A DNA stretch of 64,000 bases from Fasciolopsis buskii (taxonomy: Eukaryota; Platyhelminthes; Trematoda; Plagiorchiida; Fasciolidae). Position numbers and translations under genes: made by a program. The stretch is taken from assembly GCA_008360955.1 (NCBI GenBank), contig LUCM01006560.1, forward strand, positions 1 through 64,000, written 5' to 3'. The notes under the pieces are model-generated. The model saw only the letters and a program-made list of their open reading frames with translations. It did no database searches and was not told the DNA's origin. Below, piece after piece: positions 37,501 to 49,160 of this stretch (position 1 is its first letter; the number at the start of each line of letters is the position of its first letter).

Positions 37501-40500
37501 CACAAGATCCCGATCAAATTTGTTGAACTATCTGTTGTAAATAATGTTCGACTTTTGTTCACCTACAATATGACATAGACAGCGGTTTGTTTCAGGCCAC
37601 TGATGGAAGTCAACAAGGCAGGCAGTTTAGCCTTCATCACCCCTAGTTAACGCGTGAAAATGTCTAAACCGTGCATACCAGACACAAGGAGAATCAGAAA
37701 CACTGGTCCCGTGAGTGGCCTTGAGACGCGTGTTTCCAGGTTTTCAGTTTCGCGCCATTCTGATCAACAAGAGATTACTCCAGGTACAATAATTCAGTAA
37801 TTTATGCACAGCTTCCAAACGGTGTTCATCCTATGCACAATGGACCAGACAAAATAAGAGTGATCAACTAGACATGAGAATGTACCGAAATTCACATCAA
37901 AAGTGAGCAAATGTCAGGTCATCTAAGTTGTTCAGCTGGTCACTTCATTCAATAATTCTGCATCCCACGCAAACAGACACAGTAGTTGTTTTGCATAGAT
38001 CCAAACAAGTGTGCGATTAGTACAAGTCTAATTTTTACAAGCATCTTCGTTAGTACACGGATCACGTGAACATTTAATGAACCAAGTTTTGTCGAATAGC
38101 ATGACAACTAATCAGTATCACGACAAATAACCGGGAATAGGCAGAAAATTTCTTGTGATTTTCCTCTACCACATGCGATTAAGAACGTCGTCATTTTCTG
38201 CAATGGAGCTGATTAACTACTCGAGAAGCATACCTTTACCGTCCGGATCACATTTTTGACAATGGTATGGAGAAAAAATTGCATTAGAATTACTTTCGCA
38301 TTGGTTGCGGATGGACATTTCAGTTGGATAGACTTTAGATTTGCGAATCTCGGCTCTTTACAGTAAGTGGAGGACTACCCTGTCATGACTTCTGCTACTC
38401 CGGCAGTCGGGTGAAGAAAATTGGGCCAAATATGACCCCGAATCGTTTGGAAATTACGAGTAGATAATCTGAAGTGTGTAAACTAAAGCAGTTCGTTTGT
38501 AAGCATCAGGACCGAATGATGTAAGGAATGCATCGAAAAATCGATGCGCCATGTACTGGTTTTTATTGTGAATGACATAATGTTAGTAACACGGCGTTGT
38601 TGATAGATGTAATACGCCAACTTCTCGAATACCGTGGGTAGTCTTTCTCAAGGCAAGTTTTAGAATCAAAAAAGCAGTTCGTATCAGGTCAGATAGAATG
38701 GTGTACGTGAACCATGCTCACATTCACAATCGGTGATTATGTAACATGCACTCGAGCGTCTGATTAGTACATTATAAACTTGAGGATAGTTAGAGATTGG
38801 TAAGAGGCATCCTTTCTTCTCACCATTGAAGGCACTAGGCATAAGGATTAGCCTATGCTGGGCTCCTCTTCGTTCTCACTACAAATGCAATTAAGGTAAC
38901 TCAAAATACAATTACCCGATGGCCTGCATAGTTTGTGTCTTGCCACGGTGATTACATGTAGTTATTATAGATTTTCTTTCAACCAGTTATTCGCGCCCAC
39001 ATTTCATCAACAAATAGTACGTAATTAGTTCGTATATTTTGACCAATTAGTTAAGGGGTTTTCTCAAGGACGAAGATGAGCGGCATACGATGGTGTTTGG
39101 ATAATGACGGAGCTGACTCATTTAGAATGATATTTTGCTCTGACTAATAGAGAGAGAACACTCCTTTCAAAGGTCACAGTGTTGTGGCTGGAAATGATCA
39201 CACTGAGGGCTTTCGACATCGCCAATCTAACTGAATGAAAAAACCAATACATGGAGCATCAATTTTTCTATACACTCCTTACGTCATTTGGTCCTGATAC
39301 TAATTGAATGAACTTTCTGATTTATTCTCTTGCAAAATTTGTCAGTTTAACAACCACTTATTTCATCTAGTATTTTAACGAAATTGGCTGTCAGAATTGT
39401 TACTTATCGTTTCTTGAGCAAGTTGTTTACTCCTCAAAATGAATAGATGTTTACAGGCATCGATCGACTGCCATCGACAGGCATAAACCATTACAACAAA
39501 CTAACGTTTGTCACGTGATGAGGGACTGGACAGTCACATGCCACATTCGTGTGTGTAAGCCGTTTGTGTGTGTGTGCGTGCGTGTACTTCCGGTGAGGTA
39601 TGTGCTTATCTATGTGTGCACAATGTCTATGCGTATCGAGCTCAACACGATCTCAAGATATCCAAGATATCCCAAATCGATAGTCGATTAACTTGCCCTT
39701 ATAACCGTTTTCAATACATCCATGAGTATTCCTGTTGTATGTTCATTGTTGATAATCGAATTGTTTTTTTTTCTCTGGCCAAGATGAGCAGGTTGATGTT
39801 AATGTCCCCATTATTGTTCTTGTTCTTGTATTTGTTCTTGCTGATGCTCTATCTGTTGCCTTATTGTTGGGTCACCAACACTACTATTTTGCTTTCAGGA
39901 TTCCATTTTCATTCCTTGTTGATCGCACATCCTAAAGAAACAGGGATCCATCGATCGCAACCAGGATTTTTATTATCAGGTCACAATTGATTGGGGCAAC
40001 ATAAGTGCCATACCGTTTACCTCGAGCGTTTGGATGAAGAACACGTCCTAGAAAATTCAATGTTGAAACAAAACTGATGCGCATTATTTATACTTCATAA
40101 ATCAAATAAGTTCGGGAAAAATATTGCGGATACAGAAAGTCATTCTGGGAATATCGTCCAGCAATGTGGAAGATCGTTGATGTAAATCAATAAAGACATT
40201 TCTGGTTCTTGTGTATATAACACGAAGGCCGAATTAGTGAAAACAATAAGCCGCACAGTTAGCAAGATTTTCCGAACACCACTTCCCCCTTCGAGTTGCA
40301 TTTTAATCCCAAGTTTCAATCACTCGATGAGATGACAAACATTCGACAACAAAACCCCAGACCCAAAGTGTTTGTCTATCACAAGGTAAAGTTATCCCAT
40401 TCCAACTATTTCTCACCTAGTCTGGTAAACAAGGCACGATCCGTCCAATTTTCTACTCCGCAGAATTATTTTCAAGATGGCTCAGGACCTCTATGAATGC

Positions 40501-40535
40501 GTTGTGAATGACAGAATAAACATGACAATTGCAGT
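34522..40535. other. No gene recognised (6 kb)
   Basis: Contains a (CA)n patch near 35,920-35,933 and a (GT)n patch near 39,560-39,585. The longest open frame of the region (39,568-39,990, 140 codons) starts inside that GT run and owes its hydrophobic middle to T-rich sequence. I see no family signature. Confidence 0.45.
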
Positions 40536-40706
40536 TAACCACCAGTGGTCAAGCGGATATGGTCGTGGCCTTTGGACTCGAAAGTCTCGCGTTCGAATGC
40601 TGTCACAGCCGATCAACTTACCGTCTTGGAAAACCTTTGTTTGCCTCGGCTCTATTCCTGAAAACGTTTGACACAGCAATTTCATTAATAAAGTAAAAGA
40701 TAACAG
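40536..40706 (+). mobile_element. tRNA-derived SINE, same family as 27.7 kb
   Basis: Perfect A-box TGGTCAAGCGG (40,546-40,556) and slightly worn B-box CGTTCGAATGC (40,590-40,600). The body has GATCAACTTACC and TTCCTGAAAACG, and the 3' end is TTCATTAATAAAGTAAAAGA, as in the copy at 27,741. It is somewhat shorter and more diverged. Confidence 0.8.
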
Positions 40707-41280
40707 ACAAAGGTTCTTGTCATGCTGTGAAAAGCAGATGGAAATTCACAGCGCCGGGCGGTCGGAAATCGGGTACACGTGTGCCAAAAGTTGAACACTA
40801 CCCACCCCCCACAGTTAACCATAGTTGGTACTCGTCACCGGTGCGTATCCAGTGTTGTTGTCACTTACCACATTGAATCGAGCGATCGTGTATCACAACG
40901 ACCCAAAACTTAATCAATCACTGTGGGTTTGATGAAGAAAATCCTTAGTTTTTTTTGAATTACGCTCAACTAGCAAAACTTGACGCATTTTTGTCTTTCG
41001 GGTAACATTTTGTCCTCCAAAGCCCTCCTTTTTCTCCTTTCATTTCATTCCATTTTTAATGGGAACTTTAATGGGTCTTGCTCGCAATAGGGCGACTGAA
41101 GTAGGTATTGCTCCTATGGCTCCTAGATTATCATCCGAGTTTTGCCAACATTGCTTTCGGTTTATTGATGTTCTTAGTTGTCATGATATAATTCACCACT
41201 TGATATCAACGCTCAACTCGCCATTAGGAAACTATGGAAACACTGAACAACTGTTTCATCTTTGTTAGGAATCAGCAGCA
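40707..41280. other. No gene recognised
   Basis: The spacer between two SINEs. A 69-codon frame at 41,059-41,268 runs up to the next SINE and shows no motif. Confidence 0.4.
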
Positions 41281-41372
41281 GCGCATAGCCACCACGCCCG
41301 AACTAGGACACGAACCCGGGCCGAGCGATTTTGAGTCGAACGCCTTAGCCATTAAGCTACCGGGAAGGCCGT
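41281..41372 (-). mobile_element. tRNA-derived SINE or tRNA-like sequence, second family
   Basis: On the minus strand: perfect A-box TAGCTTAATGG (41,349-41,359), GCTAAGGCGTTCGACTC, then perfect B-box GGTTCGTGTCC (41,306-41,316) and TAGTTCGGGCGTGG. The head differs from the 27.7-kb family. The GGCCTTCCCGGTAGCTTAATGG start looks tRNA-like, but the 3' side does not fold back as an acceptor stem, so it is a SINE or tRNA pseudogene rather than a tRNA. Confidence 0.7.
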
Positions 41373-42108
41373 GAGCGATTTTGTTGAAATTCATCACGTG
41401 ATCTTGTACAGCCCACAGCAATTGACCCCTACTTGTACTTGATGACATTTTTAATCAGCCGCACGCAATGTTCAAGTGTTTACTTGGATAGGAAAGCAAG
41501 TTTGTCTGGCTTGCATTCTGGAGTCCCTTGCGCGTGAAGTATGATGTATCCAGAAATTTCGCTTCCATGAATTGGGTCTTCTCGTCAAGTTGACACTCCC
41601 GTCCAGTCGCTCCGAGAAGTTTTGATTACGCTTCTCTGAGAGGGGGGCTTAAGACTGTCACGTGGGAAGGCACTCAATTAAGAGTTCAAAGCCGTGATGC
41701 TTGGACTGATCCCGGCCCATAATGAATTGCATATGGTAGAACTTGAGGGTTATCGAAATGTAAACACTTTTGGATGAACTCATTTTTGTTGTCTCAACGT
41801 GCACGTACGCAAGTCAATCGTCTCGATAAAATCGAAAACACTTGCCAAAATCTGCGAAACTTCATGGAAAACAGCAAACCGAATCGATATCCTGATTTTA
41901 TATCTCTTACCATGAGTACTAGATCGGCTGTTGTCGATCGAGACTCAACTGGGAATTAACTTAGATTTAGATTTTTACTGGTTTTGAGTACAAATCGTTT
42001 CTAATTCTCCCCCGTCGTAAAATTGCGAAGCAGAAGGTACCAGTACTCTTGTGTAGGTTTTACCTAGTTCGAATAATGCCGAATCCGATTTGATCAACTT
42101 TATATTTC
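41373..42108. other. No gene recognised
   Basis: Nothing supported. A 61-codon frame at 41,774-41,959 has no known motif. Confidence 0.4.
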
Positions 42109-42275
42109 ACTTCCTTTACTTATGTAATGACAATGCACAACATTTTTCAGGAGGGAGCCCGCGGCCAACAAAGGGCTACCAAGTGGGGAAGTTGACCGGT
42201 GGTGGGAGGACTTGAACCCGCGACCTTTACGTCCAGACGCCACAACCTTATCCATTTGGCCACCGCTAACCGACA
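42109..42275 (-). mobile_element. tRNA-derived SINE, same family as 27.7 kb, minus strand
   Basis: On the minus strand: A-box TGGCCAAATGG (42,252-42,262), B-box GGTTCAAGTCC (42,208-42,218), then CTCCCACCACCGGTC, ACTTCCCCACTTGG, a CGCGGGCTCCCTCCTGAAA body, and GTGCATTG near the 3' end. The head and body match the copy at 27,741-27,919, so the two are close relatives in opposite orientation. Confidence 0.82.
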
Positions 42276-44800
42276 CTTTTGGTTGGATTATTTGGTAGGT
42301 TGCCTATTTTAGTCAACTCTTTCAAATTAGGCCGCAAGTTGGTCCACATCAAGTTTCCTGTTTGCCATGGTTATCCTTCAGAAGTATAGAGTTGATCACT
42401 GGTCAATACACCTATGTATTTCCCCCATCAAGTGGGATGTATACCTGCAAGTCGTGTCAGCAACGTGAACCTTACCGCGTTGTGAACGAATTAACACTTA
42501 TCAGACGTTTCAAAACACTCGAGGTGGATGACTTATGCTGATCGTAGGGACCAAATCATCTTGAATCATGCCCAGGCTAAGGACAGGATCTCCAAGATGC
42601 ACTGACTCCGATTTGTTTTCATGAGATATGTATGTTTACCTGATTTTCATGAACTACGATGATGCCGCTGTGGCCTCGTGTTCCCAGGGGATGGCTCAGT
42701 CACATTAACAATTATTTGAAAAAAGAGAACAAATGAATAGCAACTAAACCAATGTTTAACCAGAATCGTTTTTGATTCCTTTAGAAACGTGAATGAATGT
42801 TCAGTCTATTTGGGAATCACATGTATATCCGACGGAATCTTTTCGCCAGTCACGCAAGACCAAGAGGACACAATGTCTGAAAGTATTTGTTCTTGTTATC
42901 ACTAATTGGTTTCGTATTTGGATAGATGAACAAAATGGTCGGACAGAAGAGTAGCGGATACGCATACCCGACGAGCGGTAATAACTACGAAGCCGGTTGT
43001 ATGCCTTCCGGAGAAATTTTTTGTTCATATGCCCGCATATGAAACATACTAATAGAAACAAAACTCATTTAGCTGTGTCATTTTCGACTGGCATGATGAA
43101 CTTTGCAAGATGAACACCAGATCACATTTGGTGTTACCGATTTTTCTAAAATATTGAGTAAGCAAGGGTGGCAAGCCGTCAACTACTCACAATTGACCAC
43201 AACATTATTGTTTACTCCAGAAAAGAGAAAACAAATATCCAAATCGACTAGATCGAATTTCCTATCCCATCGTAGTTGCCATCTCATCATACGGAGGAAT
43301 GGGATATGTGTTATGAGCACGAAACATAACACTTTTTTTCCGGTCAGCATAAAGATGGATTCGCTCTCTTTGCCGGTCGTTCATTGTGCTTACCCTGTCG
43401 AGTGTTTAGCAAATAAATGCACTGTTCATGCTCGATAAGTTTTACGCGAACGTATACAGTTGGCAATTGGAAAAAACATTCGAAAGAAAGGCAAACGATT
43501 ATCAAATGAAGGCCTATTGTGCATTATCACTATCACGAACCGCACTGTGCTTTTTACAAAATGTTGAGTGCTAATTTCGCACTTGTCTACTCTCATCAAA
43601 CGGACAATTGTTAAGTTATGTGTGACTCACTTGCACGTGATGGTAATGAACTGTCGACTCATTTTCATGCTTCTTCGTTAGATTTCTTCCTAATCTAATA
43701 TTCTTTTCGCATAAATCACCAACAGTGATTCGAACTGATGTCTACGAATATTGATTTTAGCGGTCTACGAAACATTTTCCAAACTGGAGAAAGCACATAA
43801 CGAAACCATCAATCATTCCTCAGCTAGAAGTTCTTTCTCGGCGAGATCGATATATTAGTTATTCTGTTCACCTTTGCCCGTCTTTCTGGACCCAGTAAGA
43901 ATCAAAAATTAATCAACTAGGCTGGTCGTTGTGTCGTTGTTTACCTTATGAGTCGTATTTCCCAAAGATTGATTGATTGATTGATTCTTTTGTGTACTTC
44001 CGACAAACTCAGTCTCCTTGTCAATCTTCCCTTAGGCATTATATCCAAAATTCTTCGCGCAACAGGCAGTTCACTGTCCTCGGGGAATCACGGCGCAATC
44101 AACAAAGCTCGGTATGCGTCCGTTTCCGTTTACGTTAATCTTTTGAACCGATTCGGAATGACGAATGTTTGGGATCACATAGTCAACTAAAAAAGAACAA
44201 TCACAAACACACGTCGACTTACACGTTTCCGATTGAGTAAGTTGACACATATTCTCTGTCAGCCATTCTTGGGATTATTACCGATGTGCATACAAGTACC
44301 GCGTAGAGGAACGGAGGTGGATGCAAGGACTGACTGGTGCACTTGATCCCATATTATCATCATCATCATCCAAACAGACGAACTGACTGCATAACTAGTG
44401 AGAAATGAATCTGCGTAGCCTACTGTCCAACTGATTGACATATTATATTCCTGAGTGGCTGACAGAATGTAACAAACAAGCGGTGAAAAAAAAGTGTAAG
44501 TGAACGGAATGATACACCGATTTGTTGGAAAAAATTAACAGTTCTATAGTGCCGTAAAAGACTGAACGGTCAAGTAGGACACAGGGAAAGTCTACTAACA
44601 AAGCTGGTTACAAATGCGGACCCGGAGGACGCAATGAAGCATCGACGGTCAAGAATACTTGAATCTTTGACAGACTGTTAAACTGAATGACATTTTCATT
44701 GACTGGTAGATTCCGGTGGCTGGCTGATAATGGTGAACAACTAAATGACTGATAGGCATGTTCAGTGGATTGATGGCTGGCTTGAAGGACGAAGGAACGA
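42276..44800. other. No gene recognised
   Basis: Frames of 86 and 111 codons (42,801-43,061 minus; 43,103-43,438 plus) show no recognisable domain. Confidence 0.4.
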
Positions 44801-44845
44801 TTGACTGACGGACTGACTAAGTGACTGACTGACTGACTGACTAAC
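44801..44845. repeat. (GACT)n microsatellite
   Basis: An imperfect then perfect run of GACT tetranucleotides. The surrounding 44,690-44,910 is rich in the same word, suggesting an older, longer tract. Confidence 0.8.
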
Positions 44846-46159
44846 TTTCATCACTGAGGGTTTGACTTACCGTCTTTCCTTGACTTCTGGTTGACTGATA
44901 GGCTGTCAGTTCGCTGCCTTAATTTTCAATCCCATTTCCTGATTTGCGTCCAAAATAGTTTTGCCTGTACTGTTCTCAAAAGATATTGGCACATTTTAGG
45001 TACCCGAGGCTCGCTGTTTTTCCATCCTCCGGAATTCTCCCGTGTTCCCCTGTTCAGGTTTGACGGAATTTCACTTTTCTTACAAGTGTACGTAGTTGGT
45101 TTCGGAAACAGCTTTTGTCCTGCGTATCTTCACGCATGAAAGTTTCCCTGTCACGTTCTGCGGGCACAGTTTTCCAAGGTCATGGCAGTTACACAAATCG
45201 CTTTTATATAAATGGTGCTAAAAGTGTCACGTGTCCTTTGCATTACCTATGGGTTTCTGAAGTCAATAAGTAGTGAACGTGATATATCTTTTCTGGCATC
45301 GTCTAATCCTTGAATGTCCTCGCACACAAGCAAAGCCACTGGAGGATTATCCAACTGAAACAGTTCCTTTTTGCATTTGAAAGGACACTCGGAATTTTAA
45401 TCTCACCACTCCGGATGAATCTCGGTCAGATCCGTTTGGGTTTGTTTATCGGCTGAATGGGTCGGGCGGAAGCCCGTTATGATCGAGAAAACTACCTAGC
45501 GTTGCTTTTTTTGTCCAGCATATTGATGCGTATTGTGTTGGTTGGTTTGTTAGCCAGCCAACTGCTTATGCAAATGCAACCGTTGATCATCACAACTGCC
45601 ACCATCTTCACGTGCATGACCGGAACCCACATACTTGGAGTGGTGAACGGTTCATTCGGGGACCGGAATATACATCAATCCATCTACCTCTCGGGTCACT
45701 TACGAACATCATGAGAGTGGACTCAGCCACTGCTCAGCTGCCTGTGTACGCAAATCCAACGAGCGATCAGGGCGAAAATCTATGCCCGTAATACTGACCG
45801 GGCTATATTTTGTATTCCATTTAGATCGAACAGTATGCATTCATTTCCTCTCGCTGTCTGTAGTTGTACGTATGCACTCTGCTAAACACAGACGCTGTGT
45901 TCCAGTTGGAAGTCATCATCAGTCGGCTGGTGTTGAGGCCGCGTAAAATTATCAAATATCTAACACGACCAGCAGAAAAGTTGCGGTGCGTTTTGCAACA
46001 TAAAAGATTGCTTCCAAATGATTTTAAATAGGGAGCGCATGTATGCACAATGACTGCTTGTGGTTATACTTAAGAGAATATGCGTTTGATCATTTCGAAT
46101 GGTAGATCGAACTCGCCAACTGGCTATTTCTTTACGCGTTACGTACATCAACTCACCAC
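44846..46159. other. No confident gene; one exon-like segment
   Basis: Only the weak candidate at 45,519-45,791 stands out. Confidence 0.35.
45519..45791 (+). CDS. Weak candidate 3'-terminal exon of unknown protein
   Basis: A strong-looking acceptor (GCTTTTTTTGTCCAG|CAT) at 45,518/45,519 is followed by 90 open codons ending in TAA at 45,789-45,791. The predicted peptide is polar, with His/Asn-rich and Thr/Ser-rich parts, and would suit a cytoplasmic or extracellular tail. I recognise no domain. Open stretches of this length arise by chance dozens of times in a window of this size, so the support is the acceptor plus composition only. Confidence 0.17.
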   Translation, partial: HIDAYCVGWFVSQPTAYANATVDHHNCHHLHVHDRNPHTWSGERFIRGPEYTSIHLPLGSLTNIMRVDSATAQLPVYANPTSDQGENLCP

Positions 46160-46236
46160 GGAAAGTTCCAGTAGCGAAGAGCCCAGAACAAACTATTGCC
46201 CGCTGAACATCTTAGCCACTGGGCTAATCAAGCTGG
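46160..46236 (-). mobile_element. Possible worn tRNA-SINE, second family
   Basis: On the minus strand a perfect A-box match TAGCCCAGTGG (46,216-46,226) is followed by CTAAGATGTTCAGC, which parallels CTAAGGCGTTCGAC of the copy at 41.3 kb. A degenerate B-box region, GGGCTCTTCGC, lies about 35 bases on. No 3' body could be aligned. Confidence 0.35.
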
Positions 46237-49114
46237 CTCTCTGTGATTTATCCGAAACCCAATTCCACGCAAAATAGAGCCCAAGTTTTAATGGTTTTGC
46301 AAGCCTACTGAATTAGGCTTTCAATGATTGATTCTTGTCGTGCATCAATACTGCAGGATCCTTTTGAGAACTATGAGGAATATAGAAAAAACAAATCATA
46401 AGATGTAGAATCACTGGTGTGAAAACCAGTACCATATCAATGGTAGTAGAAAGACACCAGTTTGTCCGTGTCATACTGCCATCAATCGATCGGCAAGTTA
46501 TACCAACAGTTCGTCCTTCAATTATATCTAGACACTTGAAAAATATAAATATTTGATTCGTTCCCTATCAGAGTAATCTTTGTTTTAAAGTAGTCATACA
46601 TACTGTCAATTGCATCCAAATGTGTGAACCTAGGCGACCTTGAGAGAGAACTTATTCAACTATCTTTATTCTAACGATTTTCTCTGGCTGGGATGTGAAA
46701 TATGTCGTTCAGGAAGACTGCAAAGTCGCATTATCAATTCACAAAAGCAACTTGTACCTTCTTCTGCGGATATCTCTTTGTCCTCTACTTCTCCCTGGTC
46801 GAAGACAATCTTCCTCGTGCTGACACCGTTAAATCCATCTTCTTGAACGCTTTCTTTCTATACTCAATAGATCACCGACATTGGAAACGGATATTTTTAT
46901 TTCCAATATTCCATTGATTTGCACTTTTTCTCTAGACTGGTTACGCCAGAAAAGGGTCAATATTCTAAATGTTACTGATTTAGTTTGCTCGTATTTCAAA
47001 AGACAAAAAATAGGAACCTGTAGGCAAGTGAATACCAGCGGTCTCACCCATGTAACACAAGTTGTTTACTCGCTGACGCAATTTCATGCCCAAATATCCG
47101 GGACTGAGACAAAGCAATCCACTCATATGCACTGGGGGCTACCAGCTAACTCAAATCACGTGACGCCAGGCACGATAACTGCTTTCGGGCGTGTAGGGCA
47201 TGCTTCACTCCAGTTCACCAACGCAGTGTAAAAATGGGCATTCTTTTGCTGTTCGTACGTAGAACGTAAGGTTTGTAGGTGTGACCTACTGAATCCGGTT
47301 GTACTACTAAATTTCAGCAAGCCCTTGAAAGCCAGTCTGATTGGAGTAATGAATGGGACCAAGGATCGATTCTTTCGGGGTTGACGTTCTAATTTTTGCC
47401 CAATGGACGCGCAGGTTGCCAAGACAGTTGGAGCAGCTTCATCGCGCAACCATGGTTATTAAATGGTGAATATTTTTTTGATTTCAGCGGTAAACTACTT
47501 ATTCCAATTGTGAAGTGGCTCACAGTGCACAAACCATCGGTCCAAGTCAAGGGAGCACTGTCATAATACGGATTGCTCAAGTTTGTGCACACTTGCCGTG
47601 TTTAAACTGAGGTTCGAATGCTAAGTAAGGAATAGCTAATCGAACATCTTGGCTCCGGAAATCATGAGCTGACTCGGCAGCTTATTATTTAATACTAGAC
47701 GATAAAGTGGCGCTTTGTGACACTACTGTCTTATTTGGATTCCACTATGGCTCGTAGATTCTGCTTCGAAAATAGGGCATGTGGTCTGAAGTTTGGGCAC
47801 TTTTTCTGGAGAAATCAAAGGAACTCCAGGAATGCACCAGTCTACCCCCCCCCTTTCCCTTAATACACGTTGCTAAGATTCACTCAGTTATCCCACTCAA
47901 CTGTTCTTGCACTCCAGGGCGGGTTATCAGTGCAGCGTCCCCCAAGTACATCTCGCATGCAGAAGATAGCCTCGTTTAGCTGAGGAATATTATCCAAAGG
48001 CTATTCTGCTAATCCATTCCGAATACGTTTGCACCGTGCTAGTGGCGTCGATCCACTCCAGTTTGTTCACAACAGTACTAGATGTACAACTTTTCGGCTG
48101 ATATAACATCAGTTTTACGATTTCCGCTTGTAGATGTCACACGGATTTATTTTGAATTGTGCAATGGTAAATCGCCCTCCATCTTATAGGCGTAAAAGAA
48201 CAGACGAAATGGTCTACAGAGAATATATTCAATTTCAGTAGTTTCAACTTAGGAAATAACACTGCCCATATTTGTTCATCTATTTATAGTGATGTTGGGT
48301 ACAAGCAATATTACCCCACTCCCGTGATGACATACATTTCCTTGTGATTGCTTCTAACAGATCACGTTTAATATGTTCTTTCTACAAGTAATCATTTAAA
48401 ATTGGAACGAAGTTAAATTTTTTCATTTTAATTTGGTTCTTACAACACGACCTCCTAATGTACAACAGCGCCTATATTGGTTCACTCACAATGGTCACAA
48501 AGTCCTCAGTGGACACTGTGTTGCTGTATTTTCGAACTGCAGCCTATGATAAGCATCTGTCGACATGAGACCATCCCAGTCACTGCTCTCAGTCTGGACT
48601 GTAACCGAATACAGAAATTAACTCTTGTATGACACGGCCACACTGTCTGTATGCAAACAGCATGTCATAAAATAGAAAACAGTGAGTGCTAATAATCGCG
48701 AGATCAATCGACTGCCCATGTTTCCTACTCTTCTGATTTGCTAGCTTTAAAAGCAGGGATCATCTAGCTTGTAAGATGGCTAAACCAGCATCAGACCCAT
48801 TGTCTGGAACCGTCTAGTTGTTGGCTAGCTCAATTTACTCCTCATTGACCCCCAATTGTGAAAATGCTGCACTCACTGACTGACACTTGTTTATACTCCG
48901 TTTCTAACTCGACATCGCCAGACTGTCCCTGTAAGCCGACAGTTTATTCTGAACGCCTCATGGTTTGTGAGCCGAGGCTGTCTGGTTGGTGGTGAGAACG
49001 CCGTGGTTACCTCCAACGTGTGTGACATGCCCTGTGAAAACACTGTCAGCACAATAAGGTTGCTAGTTCAGACCAAACATTCAGTTCCCTTGTCACTTAG
49101 GCAGGGATGCTGAG

Positions 49115-49118
<4 letters not shown>
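46237..49118. other. No gene recognised
   Basis: Contains frames of 116 codons (46,881-47,231) and 97 codons (47,156-47,449, minus) that overlap antiparallel. Neither carries a motif I recognise. Confidence 0.4.

Positions 49119-49157
<39 letters not shown>
49119..49157. repeat. (AT)n microsatellite
   Basis: About 19 uninterrupted AT units. Confidence 0.95.

Positions 49158-49160
<3 letters not shown>

Noticed and set aside
39568..39990. Longest plus-strand open frame in the region, 140 codons with a hydrophobic middle
   Set aside because: It starts inside a GT-rich microsatellite. The hydrophobic stretch comes from repeated TTGTTCTTG-type sequence, and no membrane-protein family is recognised.
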